Under the pieces are notes generated by a model, which was given only the letters and a program-made list of their open reading frames with translations, made no database searches and had not been told where the DNA came from. Both the position numbers and the translations under genes were made by a program. DNA of 64,000 nucleotides from JAGNLV01 sp964612145 (lineage in GTDB: Bacteria; Zixibacteria; MSB-5A5; GN15; FEB-12): the NCBI GenBank assembly GCA_964612145.1, contig CAZTBP010000003.1, positions 124,001 to 188,000 of the forward strand, given 5' to 3'. How positions within the stretch are numbered: position 1 is the stretch's first letter; each line of letters opens with the position of its first letter. Positions 32,103 through 41,207 of this stretch are shown here, one piece after another.

Positions 32103-32861
32103 TCAGGCAGCGTTAATAATCGCTATAAAGTCGTCGGCCTTCAACGAGGCACCGCCGACGAGGGCCCCGTCGATGTCGGGTTGTGCCAGCAGGTCCGCCG
32201 CGTTGTCAGGCTTAACCGACCCACCATACAAAATCGGGATCTGGTCGGCAACTCCTTTATCTTCGGCAAGTGCCGCCAGGTGATCCCGAATCAAGGCGTG
32301 TACCTCCTGAGCCATTTCGGGCGTGGCCGTTTTTCCGGTGCCGATTGCCCAGACCGGCTCATAGGCAACAACGACTCGCTTGAGCGAGTCGCGGTCCAGA
32401 TTCTGAAGGCACCCGTCGATCATGCCGCCGACGATCTGTTCGGTTCCGCCGCCTTCGCGCTGTTCGAGTTCTTCGCCGACACATACGATCGGTGAGAGTC
32501 CTTTTTCGAGCGCGATTTTGACTTTGTCTTTGACGGCGACATTGGTCTCGTCGTGGTACTGGCGCCGTTCAGAGTGGCCCAATATAACATGGGTGGCACC
32601 GGCTGTCAAGAGCATGTCGGCTGAGATCTCGCCGGTGTAGGCGCCTTTTTCGCGGGCCGACATGTCCTGTCCGCCGACTTGTATATGGCTGCCTTCCAGC
32701 AGCTTAGCTGCGTGATGGATAGAGGTAAAGGGTGGACAGACCAGGACACGGGCTTTGTCTGATTGGCTGTTGCCGTCGAGCAGGTTCTTGATGAGGGCTT
32801 CCGTTTGAGGAATCGTCCCGAACAGTTTCCAGTTTCCGGCGATCAGTTTTTTATCTCTCAT
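32103..32861 (-). CDS. tpiA: Triosephosphate isomerase
   Basis: Interconverts dihydroxyacetone phosphate and glyceraldehyde 3-phosphate. The 252-residue length is standard. Active-site residues are present: Lys12 (AGNWKLFGT), His96 (ILGHSERR) and catalytic Glu168 (VAYEPVWAIGTGKTA). The phosphate-binding LYGGSVKPDNA is intact. The usual NWKMN reads NWKLF, a mild variant. The ATG overlaps the pgk stop by 4 bp, so the two are translationally coupled. Confidence 0.98.
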   Translation of the reverse strand: MRDKKLIAGNWKLFGTIPQTEALIKNLLDGNSQSDKARVLVCPPFTSIHHAAKLLEGSHIQVGGQDMSAREKGAYTGEISADMLLTAGATHVILGHSERRQYHDETNVAVKDKVKIALEKGLSPIVCVGEELEQREGGGTEQIVGGMIDGCLQNLDRDSLKRVVVAYEPVWAIGTGKTATPEMAQEVHALIRDHLAALAEDKGVADQIPILYGGSVKPDNAADLLAQPDIDGALVGGASLKADDFIAIINAA

Positions 32862-34075
32862 GATCGCACGGCCTCCGGTTTGGTTTGATTGGTCAGGGCT
32901 GCGACACCGGGCAGTTCCTTGCCTTCGAGGAATTCCAGTGAGGCGCCGCCGCCGGTGGAGATATGGGTTAGTTTGTCCTGGAGTCCGGTCTGTTTGACGG
33001 CCGAGGCGGAGTCACCGCCACCGACGACGGTGACGGCCCCGTTGTCGGTCAGTTTGGCCAGCAGTTTGGCGATGGCGATAGTGCCTTTGGCAAACGGCTC
33101 GTGTTCGAAGACGCCCATCGGGCCGTTCCAGACGATGGTTTTGGCATCGGCCAGTTTTTCCTCAAACAGCTGGATCGTTTTGGGGCCGATATCGAGGCCC
33201 TTGTAGTTGTCGGGAATCTTGTCGATGTCGACTGTTTTGGTTTCGGCTTTGTCGGAGATTTCTCTTGCGATGACGGCATCGACGGGGAAGATCAGACTGG
33301 TTCGGGAGTCTTTGATTTTTTCGATGATGTTTTTGGCGAGCTCGACTTTGTCATCCTCGAGCAGGGAATCGCCGATTTGGTAGCCCATTGCTTTGCTGAA
33401 GGTGAAGGTCATGCCGCCGCCGATCAGCAGGATATCGACCTTGTTGATGAGGTGCTCGATGACGTCGATTTTACCGGAGATCTTGGCGCCGCCGAGGATG
33501 GCTGCGAAGGGGCGTTTCGGGTTATCGAGGGCTTCGCCGAGATATTTGAGTTCGCGCATCATCAGATAGCCGGCGACGGATTGGCGGAAGTGTTTGGTTA
33601 CGCCTTCGGTGGAGGCGTGGGCCCGGTGGGCGCTGCCAAAGGCGTCGTTGACGTAGATGTCGGCGAGGGCGGCCAGTTTTTGGGCGAACTCGGGATCGTT
33701 TTTTTCTTCGCGGGCGTGGAAGCGGAGGTTCTCCAGCAGGACGATGTCACCGTCTTCCATTTTGTCGACGACATTGGAGGCTTCCGGGCCGATACAGTCT
33801 TCGGCAAAGACGACGTCTTTGCTTAAGAGTTCCGAGAGTCGTTCGGCGACCGGTCGCAGGGAGAGTTCGTCGACGTGTTTGCCTTTGGGGCGGCCGAGGT
33901 GACTGCAGAGGATGGCCCGTCCACCGTCCTTGATGATTTTTCGGATGGTTGGGAGGGCGGCCGAGATGCGTCGGTCGTCGCCGACCTTGCCGTCTTTGAG
34001 GGGTACGTTGAAGTCCACCCGGACGAGGACTCGCTGCGAGCGGAAGTTTATGTCGTTTACTGTTACTTTATTCAT
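32858..34075 (-). CDS. pgk: Phosphoglycerate kinase
   Basis: Converts 1,3-bisphosphoglycerate and ADP to 3-phosphoglycerate and ATP. The 405-residue length is typical. Substrate motifs are visible: RVLVRVDFNVPLKDG with DDRRISAALPTI, CSHLGRPKGK, and the hinge/nucleotide end GGGDSASAV. It lies 26 bp downstream of gap and overlaps tpiA by 4 bp, giving the classic gap-pgk-tpiA lower-glycolysis operon. Cytosolic. Confidence 0.98.
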   Translation of the reverse strand: MNKVTVNDINFRSQRVLVRVDFNVPLKDGKVGDDRRISAALPTIRKIIKDGGRAILCSHLGRPKGKHVDELSLRPVAERLSELLSKDVVFAEDCIGPEASNVVDKMEDGDIVLLENLRFHAREEKNDPEFAQKLAALADIYVNDAFGSAHRAHASTEGVTKHFRQSVAGYLMMRELKYLGEALDNPKRPFAAILGGAKISGKIDVIEHLINKVDILLIGGGMTFTFSKAMGYQIGDSLLEDDKVELAKNIIEKIKDSRTSLIFPVDAVIAREISDKAETKTVDIDKIPDNYKGLDIGPKTIQLFEEKLADAKTIVWNGPMGVFEHEPFAKGTIAIAKLLAKLTDNGAVTVVGGGDSASAVKQTGLQDKLTHISTGGGASLEFLEGKELPGVAALTNQTKPEAVRS

Positions 34076-34101
34076 GGTAGTCTCTCCTCACAAGCGTGGG
34101 G

Positions 34102-35088
34102 TTAGAGCATTATCTGCATCATGTCCACCATGCGGTTGGAGAAGCCCCATTCGTTGTCGTACCAGGAGAAGACCTTGGCCAGTTTTCCCTGTACCATGGT
34201 CATTTTGCTGTCGAAAATGGAGCCGTGGGGGTTGCCCACGATATCGCACGAGACGATGGGGTCTTCCATGTATTGCAGGGCGTTTTTGAGTTCCGAGGTT
34301 TCGGATGCGTTTTTCATCGCTTCGTTGATTTCTTCAATCGAGGCTTCTTTTTCGAGAATTACGGCGAGGTCGACCATGGAACCATCGGGGGTAGGGACCC
34401 GGATGGCGCAGCCGTCCATTTTGCCTTTGAGCTGCGGGATGATTTCGGCGATTGCCTTGGCGGCGCCGGTGGTAGTGGGGACCATCGAGAGGGCGGCGGC
34501 GCGGGCGCGGCGCAAATCCTTGTGGGGGGCGTCGAGCAGGCGCTGGTCGGAGGTGTAGGAGTGGATAGTGGTCATAAAGCCGCTCTCGATACCGAAGTTG
34601 TCCATGAGGACTTTGGCGACCGGGGCCAGGCAGTTGGTGGTGCAGGAGCCTATGGAGATAATGTGGTGTTTGTCGCGGTCGTAGCTGTCGGAGTTAATGC
34701 CGGGGATGAAGCTGCCGTCGTGTCCTTTCGCGGGGGCGGAGATGAGCACCTTTCGCGCGCCGGCCTGGATGTGTTTGGCGGCGTCTTCTTTCTTGCGGAA
34801 GAGCCCGGTGGATTCAATAACGACTTCGGCGCCGAGGTCTTTCCATGGCAGGTCAGCCGGGTTGCGTTCGGCGGAGACCGGGATTTTGTTGCCATCGACA
34901 ATCAAGTCGTTGCCGTCGACCTTGACGTCGCCGGGGTAAGGGCCGTGGACGGAGTCATATTTCAGGAGATACCCGAGTGTTTCGGCATCGGTGATATCGT
35001 TGATGCCGACGAATTCGATGTTCGTTTCTCGGGCGGCGCGGAAAACGAGACGTCCGATACGTCCAAATCCGTTTATGCCTACCTTCAT
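34102..35088 (-). CDS. gap: Glyceraldehyde-3-phosphate dehydrogenase
   Basis: Phosphorylating GAPDH, 328 residues. NAD-binding GINGFGRIGRLVFRAA is N-terminal with an acidic residue at 31 (GINDITDAE) favouring NAD. Catalytic Cys149 lies in SIGSCTTNCLAP, and the C-terminal WYDNEWGFSNRMVD is conserved. A strong GAGGAGG ribosome site precedes the ATG. It begins 18 bp after the stop of an outer-membrane-type protein gene on the same strand, so the operon may start further upstream. Confidence 0.98.
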   Translation of the reverse strand: MKVGINGFGRIGRLVFRAARETNIEFVGINDITDAETLGYLLKYDSVHGPYPGDVKVDGNDLIVDGNKIPVSAERNPADLPWKDLGAEVVIESTGLFRKKEDAAKHIQAGARKVLISAPAKGHDGSFIPGINSDSYDRDKHHIISIGSCTTNCLAPVAKVLMDNFGIESGFMTTIHSYTSDQRLLDAPHKDLRRARAAALSMVPTTTGAAKAIAEIIPQLKGKMDGCAIRVPTPDGSMVDLAVILEKEASIEEINEAMKNASETSELKNALQYMEDPIVSCDIVGNPHGSIFDSKMTMVQGKLAKVFSWYDNEWGFSNRMVDMMQIML

Positions 35089-35106
35089 CTTAACCTCCTC
35101 TTATTA

Positions 35107-35805
35107 TCATTTGTTTTTCGAACGAGAGTAAAGATATTTGACGCCAATGGAAAATGCAAGCGCGCTGTAATCTTTAACCGTCATGAGCGGGCTGCCGAAG
35201 TTGGCGGGGGCGTATTTAATATTGAAGTCCAGGCCGACCTGCGAGGCGAGCGGGTAGTCTACGCCGCCGCCGATGGTGTAATTGAAGTTGGTGGCCGTTT
35301 CGTCGTCAAGACCCGGATAATAGTAGTACGAGGTCGTGAACTGGACGGAGCGACGGCCGTAGTACAATCCGCCGCCGCCGGTGACATACGGCTGGAGGCG
35401 CCATCCGGCTGAGCCGAAGGGATAGATTTTGGCCTGGGCCAGGACCGAGTAGACGGTGACGTTGCCGACGTTATCGCGGTTGGCGACCCTGAACGAGACG
35501 GAGCCACGGTTGACGATACCGAGGGAGCCCTCGAGCATCAGTATCGATGACAGGCGGTGGCCGTAGAACAGCTCGAAGTAGAAATTCTCGCTGGAGAATC
35601 GGGTCTTGAAATCGTTGTTGATGGTGTCAACTTCGGGCGGGTCGCTGCCCTGGTGGGCCCAGACACCGAGACGAACCCCGGCTTGATTGAGCAGGGCGAA
35701 TTTTTTGGCAAGGGGAAGGTCGGTTCTGTCGGTCTGGGCGGAGGTAAGCGTTGGCGCGGCAAGGAGCGTCAACAGCATCAGGAAGACAGCGATGCGCGAT
35801 TTCAC
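35107..35805 (-). CDS. Probable outer-membrane beta-barrel protein
   Basis: An exported protein of about 232 residues. Signal peptide SRIAVFLMLLTLLAAPTLTS ending before AQTD. The mature part consists of alternating amphipathic strands with aromatic girdles (FYFELFYGHRL, GGGGLYYGRRSVQF, YYYYPG, FSIGVKYLY), typical of 8-strand OmpA/OmpW-like barrels. The start is set to GTG 35805, which has AGGAG 7 nt before it; an ATG at 35826 lacks a site. It directly precedes gap. A metabolic link is not evident. Confidence 0.75.
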   Translation of the reverse strand: MKSRIAVFLMLLTLLAAPTLTSAQTDRTDLPLAKKFALLNQAGVRLGVWAHQGSDPPEVDTINNDFKTRFSSENFYFELFYGHRLSSILMLEGSLGIVNRGSVSFRVANRDNVGNVTVYSVLAQAKIYPFGSAGWRLQPYVTGGGGLYYGRRSVQFTTSYYYYPGLDDETATNFNYTIGGGVDYPLASQVGLDFNIKYAPANFGSPLMTVKDYSALAFSIGVKYLYSRSKNK

Positions 35806-35981
35806 GTAAGACTCCTGCTGTTTCATATCAGTTGTTCGATCAGTGACAGGTCGCGCCATACGCCTCCAATTGATTGCAGCTAACGTTGCGGGCACGGGTA
35901 CGGTGTCGTGTCCGGCATAGTAACTGTTACAACGCGGTCGGTCACGTATTGTTCACGGCTCGGGGGAGCGATTGTCGTCAC

Positions 35982-37556
35982 TTACAGCTCGTCCGGTGGG
36001 TATATGATAATCCTGTTGTTGTCATAGTCAAATAACATCGGGAAGTCTTTCAGGATCAGCAGGCCGATGTTGCCGGCTATCTTACCTGATCCGGCCAGTC
36101 CGTGGGAAGATTCCGGGATCACGGTCGGGACATCGGTCAGGTCGATATTTCCGAACGAGAACGACGGCGCGCTGGCGGTCAGGAGTTTTGAGGAGCCGCC
36201 CAGGCCGCCGGCAGTCCCTGCAAAAGTGTCGATGTCGGTCAGGATGGTGTCAAGTCTGTGGGTTTCATAGAACTGTTTGTGCAGGACCAGGCCCAGGGCG
36301 TTGCCCATGTCGACGATGAAGTCGCCCTCGATGCCGGCGATGGCGCCGTGGACGGTGGGGACCAGCAGGGTCAGTTCGAAGGGGACTTCGATGCCGTTGG
36401 CCGGCGGCGTAAAAGTCACTGGGTTGTAGACGGTCACGCTGGAGTCAAAGAAGTTCACCTTGACGGGAAAACGTGAGAGGAAATCATGGCCGAGAATGCC
36501 GCCCATAATTTTGCCTTCGGGCGGGCGGATGCCGATGGCGGCGATGTCAATGGTGCCGGCGACTTGATTGATCAGGGTGAGGTCGCCGATTTCGATTGAG
36601 TCGGTTCGGACGATCGGGATGTCGTCGTAGCCGCCCAGCCCCATAGCCGGCATCGAGCCGACCGGGGGCATGTTCAGGTCGGTGACTGAGGCGTCGTGGA
36701 AGAGGTTGGCCGAGGCACCGGAGTCGAGGATGAACCAGGCTTTCTTCTTCCCGTTGATGACGGCCGGGAGCCAGATGTGGCCGCGGTGGTAGTCGAACTG
36801 CAGTCTGACGGAGTCGGTATTTTGGGCGAAGGCGAAATCCGGTTTTGCGGCGGTGGGCATGGTGAAGATTGATTCATCGATTTCAACATTAAAGGCGGCG
36901 GTTGCGGTTTCGAAGTTGGCGAAGATGGGGGCGCCTTCAAATTCGGTGCGGTTAACGAAGGGGATTTCGACGCCGTCGACGGTGCGGAAATCGTCGAATT
37001 CGGTTACGCCTTTGAGGTGGTCCAACCGGGTGAAGAGGAACTTGCGCCGGGCGGTTTCTTTGTCCAGCAGCAGGGTCAGGGTGTCGTTGAGCAACGGATA
37101 GATTTCGACTTCGTACCAGGTCTTGCTTTGAAATTCGGTTTCGCCGACAAGTCGGGCGTCGCCGGGGAGTCGGCTATCGAGAACAAAGGCAAAGGATTCG
37201 AGGTAGAGGTTTTTTATGAGTTCGTCGCGTTCGAAGCCGGTCAGTTGAGAGATGCGCCCGTTGTGGTCGCGCTGCCAGGTTATTTTGCCGTCGAAGGCCT
37301 GGACGAGTTTGATCTCGCCGAGGGTGACCTCGTGGTAGAGTTTGTCCGGGGCCAGGTAGATATCGACAAACGTGCCGGGCATGCCGTTGAGGTTGACGGT
37401 GCCTTCGGTGCGGCAGGTTTTCAGGTTGCGGACAGTTTTCAGGGCGTCGGGTCCGCCGATGGACTGGACCAGTAAGGAGTCGATATCGACGGCGTTCGCA
37501 TAACTGCTCAGGGAAAGAGCGGCTATGAGCAGTATAAGTTTCTTCATTGGGTTCAC
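35982..37556 (-). CDS. Exported retropepsin-like aspartyl protease protein
   Basis: An exported protein of about 524 residues. Signal peptide KKLILLIAALSLSSYANA. Residues 25-245 form a beta-rich domain like outer-membrane lipoprotein-sorting (LolA-like) folds. Two pepsin-like halves follow: the first with catalytic FILDSGASANLF, the second with FIVDMGNALGLVLH in the equivalent place, where the usual Asp-Thr/Ser-Gly reads Asp-Met-Gly. A closing GNIGLLILKDFPMLFDY fits the family. Possibly a periplasmic processing protease; activity of the second site is uncertain. GTG 37556 or ATG 37547 may be the start. Confidence 0.78.
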   Translation of the reverse strand: MNPMKKLILLIAALSLSSYANAVDIDSLLVQSIGGPDALKTVRNLKTCRTEGTVNLNGMPGTFVDIYLAPDKLYHEVTLGEIKLVQAFDGKITWQRDHNGRISQLTGFERDELIKNLYLESFAFVLDSRLPGDARLVGETEFQSKTWYEVEIYPLLNDTLTLLLDKETARRKFLFTRLDHLKGVTEFDDFRTVDGVEIPFVNRTEFEGAPIFANFETATAAFNVEIDESIFTMPTAAKPDFAFAQNTDSVRLQFDYHRGHIWLPAVINGKKKAWFILDSGASANLFHDASVTDLNMPPVGSMPAMGLGGYDDIPIVRTDSIEIGDLTLINQVAGTIDIAAIGIRPPEGKIMGGILGHDFLSRFPVKVNFFDSSVTVYNPVTFTPPANGIEVPFELTLLVPTVHGAIAGIEGDFIVDMGNALGLVLHKQFYETHRLDTILTDIDTFAGTAGGLGGSSKLLTASAPSFSFGNIDLTDVPTVIPESSHGLAGSGKIAGNIGLLILKDFPMLFDYDNNRIIIYPPDEL

Positions 37557-37648
37557 GTTCTTTCTACAAGCGGGTTTGGTGAACGGATATGATATTTTGC
37601 TGACAGGGGAAAGTTTAAACAGGGAGGGGGCCGTGAGGCAGGGTGGAA

Positions 37649-38035
37649 TTAGTCTTCGTTACGGAGACCGAACCAGTCGCAGGTCATGAACTCGCCCTGG
37701 TGGCCGTCGGGGTCGAAGAAGTACAGCGATTTGTGTCCTGATGGCCAGTTGTGTTCTTCGGGGGAAAGGCCGAGGTCGAGGAGTTTTTGTTTGCAGGCGG
37801 CGTATTGATCGGGGTCGATCTGGAAGGCGAAGTGGAGGTGGGCACCGCCCCGGCCGTCGTAGACACCGCTGTGGCCGGTTTTCCAGATGCCGAACGCGGA
37901 GCCGTCGGGGAGCACCAAGGCACCGGCGTTGCCGTCGGACCAGCGCAGTTCTTTTTTGTAGGGGAGGAGTTTTTTGTAGAATTCGAACGCACGGTCGACG
38001 TTGTCGGTTTCGATATGGAATTCAAGCATGCGCAT
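37649..38035 (-). CDS. VOC (glyoxalase/dioxygenase fold) protein
   Basis: A cytosolic single VOC-superfamily domain of about 128 residues. It has MLEFHIETDNVDRAFEFYKK, then GAHLHFAFQIDPDQYAACKQ and the typical end SLYFFDPDGHQGEFM. Candidate metal ligands are His in FHIET, His in HLHFAF and Glu in GEFM. Members include glyoxalases, fosfomycin-resistance enzymes and dioxygenases; the substrate cannot be assigned. Start choice (38035 or the extended 38062) is uncertain because no ribosome site is seen. Confidence 0.82.
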   Translation of the reverse strand: MRMLEFHIETDNVDRAFEFYKKLLPYKKELRWSDGNAGALVLPDGSAFGIWKTGHSGVYDGRGGAHLHFAFQIDPDQYAACKQKLLDLGLSPEEHNWPSGHKSLYFFDPDGHQGEFMTCDWFGLRNED

Positions 38036-38134
38036 GGCGTATTTCGGCCCTGACCCTCTCAAGATAGTTACGCTTGCTGTGTCGGGTTTGGCGGTTGGCC
38101 GACGCGGTGTCGGAGCAATCGGGCTGCGCTCGGG

Positions 38135-38503
38135 TTAGTTGTGGATATATTTCCCGAGGATCTTGCCCATGCGCGAGGTCATTTTCGAGTTCGGAAAGAC
38201 CTCGGTTGCGCCGGCAGTTTTGGCCGCCTTCATCTGGTCCTTCAGGACATGCGGCGAATAACAGACGATCGGGATTTCCCTCGTCGCGCCATATGACCGA
38301 AGTTTGTTAATCAGCGCCGGAGCCTCAATACCGTTCAGGTTGAGATCGATAATAATGAGATCGGGTTTGAGGTCATGAGCTTTGGAGAAGATATCGTCGG
38401 ATCTGATGGCCTTGATGCCCTCGGCCTCGAGGGTGTCTAGAACCGTCATGATCTTGGAGGTGAAAATCATGTTATTAGCGGCGATAATGACCTTTTTACT
38501 CAC
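38135..38503 (-). CDS. Stand-alone receiver-domain protein, partly degenerate
   Basis: A 122-residue CheY-like protein. The phospho-acceptor Asp53 is present (PDLIIIDLNLNGIEAP). The N-terminal acidic pair that binds Mg2+ is missing (KKVIIAANNMIF), and the C-terminal Lys region reads VFPNSKM. Phosphorylation is therefore doubtful, and it may act as a constitutive or protein-binding receiver. GTG start with a weak site. No kinase adjoins it. Confidence 0.72.
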   Translation of the reverse strand: MSKKVIIAANNMIFTSKIMTVLDTLEAEGIKAIRSDDIFSKAHDLKPDLIIIDLNLNGIEAPALINKLRSYGATREIPIVCYSPHVLKDQMKAAKTAGATEVFPNSKMTSRMGKILGKYIHN

Positions 38504-38738
38504 TGTCCGTCAATCCATTGTTAAAGTTGAATCCCTCAGTCCCGGAAATCTGGACAAAGACTCCGAGAAATCCCTAACAAACAGCAATATAATCAATTTG
38601 GGCAAGAATTGAAAGAGGTGACCGTAAAAAAGTAAAAATTGTAACATTCGGCATCGCTATCAACTTGTCGTTTAGTCGATTACGACTTCGAGTCGAACTC
38701 GACGGCAAAATCTGTTAGAGCCGGCGACGGCTTTTTAG

Positions 38739-40193
38739 TTGATCGAGAAGGGGTGTCTCATTAGCTGTTTGACTGTGAAGAATACGAAGATTATCGCGAC
38801 ATTCGGGCCGGCGGTGGCAGATGTGCAAATGGTCGGGAAGCTGGTCGAAGGCGGGGTCAATCTGTTTCGGATCAACTGCTCGCATGGCACGGACGAGGAT
38901 TTCCGGGCGGCGGCTGAGCTGATTCGGCAGGGGGCAGGGGAGTACCGATATCCGGTGGCGATATTGATGGATATGTCCGGGCCGAAACTTCGGCTGGACC
39001 GCTTTGCGGGCGAGATCGAGCTGGAGCCGGGGACGGAACTGGTGCTTACCAGGGACATGACGGATGCTGTGGAGGGCCGGGTCAAGGTCAATCATCCGAG
39101 CATCATTAATTCGGTGCGTAAGGGTGACCGGATGTTTGTGGATGACGGTCAGTATCTGTTTGAAGTAGTGGCCCGGACGGATGATACGGTGACGGTTCGG
39201 TCGTGTAGTGTGGGGAAATTGACCGGAGGGAAAGGAATTAACCTGCCGGGTGTGACGCTGGACATTCCGACTATAACGGAAAAGGACCGCAGGGATATCT
39301 CGACGGCGGTGGAGCTTGGGGCGGACTATGTGGGGCTGTCGTTCGTGCGCGGGCCGGGGGATATTCTTGAGGCGAGGGAGTTGATACAGCGTGCGGGGGG
39401 AAAGCAGCGAATAATTGCCAAGTTAGAGAAGCGGGAGGCGGTCGATCAACTGAAGGAGGTAATGGAGGCAGCCGACGGTGTGATGGTCGCGCGGGGAGAT
39501 TTGGGTGTAGAGCTTCCGCCGGAGGATCTGCCGCGGCTTCAGCGAGAGATTATTCGGATGGCAAACCGTCTGCATAAGCCGGTGATTGTGGCAACGCAGA
39601 TGCTGGAGTCGATGCGGTTTTCGCCGCGGCCGACGCGGGCGGAGGTAAACGATGTGGCTTCGGCGGTGCTGGATAATGTTGATGCGGTGATGCTGTCGGC
39701 GGAGACGGCGACGGGTGATTATCCGGCGGAGTCGGTGCAGATGATGGCGCGGGTGATCGATTCGACGGAGAAGGGGGTGACGCATGGACACTCGATTCCG
39801 CCGGAGCGGGCCTTCACGGAGAAGATTCCCCAGGCGATTGCGGACGCGGTGAGTTATACACAGAGTCATGAGACGGCGCGGGTGGTGTTTGCCTATACGA
39901 CCTCGGGGTTTACGGCGCAACTGCTTTCGAATCTGTTTTCGCCGTATCCGATAATTGCGCTGACTCCTGATCCGAGGGTCATGCGGGTGTTGACGTTGTA
40001 CCGGTCGGTGTATCCGGTGAAGGTTGAGCAGCCGGAATCGTTTACGCAGATTGTGAGTACGGTGAGCGAGGTGGGGCGGAAGTTCAATGTTGTCAGGCCG
40101 GGGGACAATGTCATTATTACCGGAGGTGTGCCGTTTGGTGAGCGGGTGCCGACGAATTTCATGCTGATAGCCCAGGTGGGAAAAACGGAGTAA
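38739..40193 (+). CDS. pyk: Pyruvate kinase
   Basis: Final ATP-yielding glycolytic step, phosphoenolpyruvate to pyruvate. The 484-residue length is normal. Motifs: KIIATFGPA, LFRINCSHGTDEDF, MDMSGPKLRLDRF, IIAKLEKREAV (catalytic Lys), VMVARGDLGVELPPEDLP, QMLESM, and the C-terminal regulatory domain ending GVPFGERVPTNFML. The start is uncertain: TTG 38739 opens the frame, and TTG 38769 or GTG 38775 would match the usual N-terminus better. Transcribed away from the gap operon 3.6 kb away. Confidence 0.95.
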   Translation: MIEKGCLISCLTVKNTKIIATFGPAVADVQMVGKLVEGGVNLFRINCSHGTDEDFRAAAELIRQGAGEYRYPVAILMDMSGPKLRLDRFAGEIELEPGTELVLTRDMTDAVEGRVKVNHPSIINSVRKGDRMFVDDGQYLFEVVARTDDTVTVRSCSVGKLTGGKGINLPGVTLDIPTITEKDRRDISTAVELGADYVGLSFVRGPGDILEARELIQRAGGKQRIIAKLEKREAVDQLKEVMEAADGVMVARGDLGVELPPEDLPRLQREIIRMANRLHKPVIVATQMLESMRFSPRPTRAEVNDVASAVLDNVDAVMLSAETATGDYPAESVQMMARVIDSTEKGVTHGHSIPPERAFTEKIPQAIADAVSYTQSHETARVVFAYTTSGFTAQLLSNLFSPYPIIALTPDPRVMRVLTLYRSVYPVKVEQPESFTQIVSTVSEVGRKFNVVRPGDNVIITGGVPFGERVPTNFMLIAQVGKTE

Positions 40194-40208
40194 AGTATCG
40201 GGGCAACT

Positions 40209-41117
40209 ATGAAACATGTCAGGACGATAGTAATGCAGTTGGTTATAACGGGGCTGGTTGTTCTGGCCGTGTTCGGGGTTGGGATGTTCCCGGGGGCGGT
40301 TTCGGCCCAGGGCAAAAAAGAGATTTGCATCACGTTTGATGAACTGCCGGCGGCGCAGGGATTCAATGAGGCGGACCCGGCGATTATTTTGCGGCCGATT
40401 ATCGAAGCCCTGGAACGGCACGAGGTGAAGGCCTGTGGTTTTGTAGTCGGGCAGCAGATCAATGGGTATTTCGATTTGCTGGGGGAGTGGCTCAATAAGA
40501 GCAACCGGATCGGGAACATGACGTACTCGCTGACGGATCTTCACGAGGTGAGTATCGAGGCATTTATCAAAGATGTTATGGCCGGAGAGAAAGAGATCGA
40601 GATGATGCTGGAGGGGTTCGGGCAGAAGCCGAGGTTCTTCCGGTATCCGTACCTGCACTACGGGACGACGGTGGAGGCACGGCGGGCAACGGAGCTTTAC
40701 TTTACTGAGAATGACATCCAGGTGGTGCCGGCAACGGTACTGGTCGAGGATTATTTGTATAATCTCACGCTGGAGGGGTTTGGGGATGAGATAGACTCGG
40801 TGCAGTACGACCAGATTATGAATGAATATGTCAACCACGTGCTGGACCAGGTGGAGGCGGCGGAGCGGGAGTCGATGAAGATCCTCGGGCAGCGGTGCCG
40901 TCAGATTCTGCAGCTTCGGGCGAATCGATTGAACGCGATGTTTATCGATTTGATTTTAGAGCAGTTGAAGTTGATCGGGTATGAATTCGTGTCGGTTGAT
41001 GCGGCGTTGCGGGATCCGTTGTATGAGATGCCGCATGCGTATTTCGGGACGAAAGGCGTGAGTTATCTTCGGATGATTCAGGAGAGCAATCCTGATTTGT
41101 TGCCGGCGGGGGAGTAG
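40209..41117 (+). CDS. Polysaccharide-deacetylase (NodB) fold protein lacking metal ligands
   Basis: An exported protein of about 302 residues. Signal peptide LVITGLVVLAVFGVGMFPGA. NodB motif 1 is present as CITFDELPA (Asp44). Motif 3 is present as RFFRYPYLHYG. Motif 2, normally GNHTYSH with the two zinc-binding His, reads GNMTYSLTDLH, so Met104 and Leu108 replace both His. The fold is clear, but classic metal-dependent deacetylation looks lost. It lies 15 bp after pyruvate kinase, perhaps cotranscribed. It could be a binding protein or use a different mechanism. Confidence 0.75.
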   Translation: MKHVRTIVMQLVITGLVVLAVFGVGMFPGAVSAQGKKEICITFDELPAAQGFNEADPAIILRPIIEALERHEVKACGFVVGQQINGYFDLLGEWLNKSNRIGNMTYSLTDLHEVSIEAFIKDVMAGEKEIEMMLEGFGQKPRFFRYPYLHYGTTVEARRATELYFTENDIQVVPATVLVEDYLYNLTLEGFGDEIDSVQYDQIMNEYVNHVLDQVEAAERESMKILGQRCRQILQLRANRLNAMFIDLILEQLKLIGYEFVSVDAALRDPLYEMPHAYFGTKGVSYLRMIQESNPDLLPAGE

Positions 41118-41207
41118 GGGGGGCACCTTTCGACTCCATTCAGGGTGGTTTTGTCAAGGTGAATGGGATCCTGCTTTACCAGGACCCAGGTCTCGTGTCA
41201 GGTGCTG

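Noticed and set aside
33101..35412. Long plus-strand frames opposite pgk and gap
   Set aside because: Composition rich in Gly/Asp/Val repeats and no family match; the minus strand encodes textbook glycolytic enzymes.
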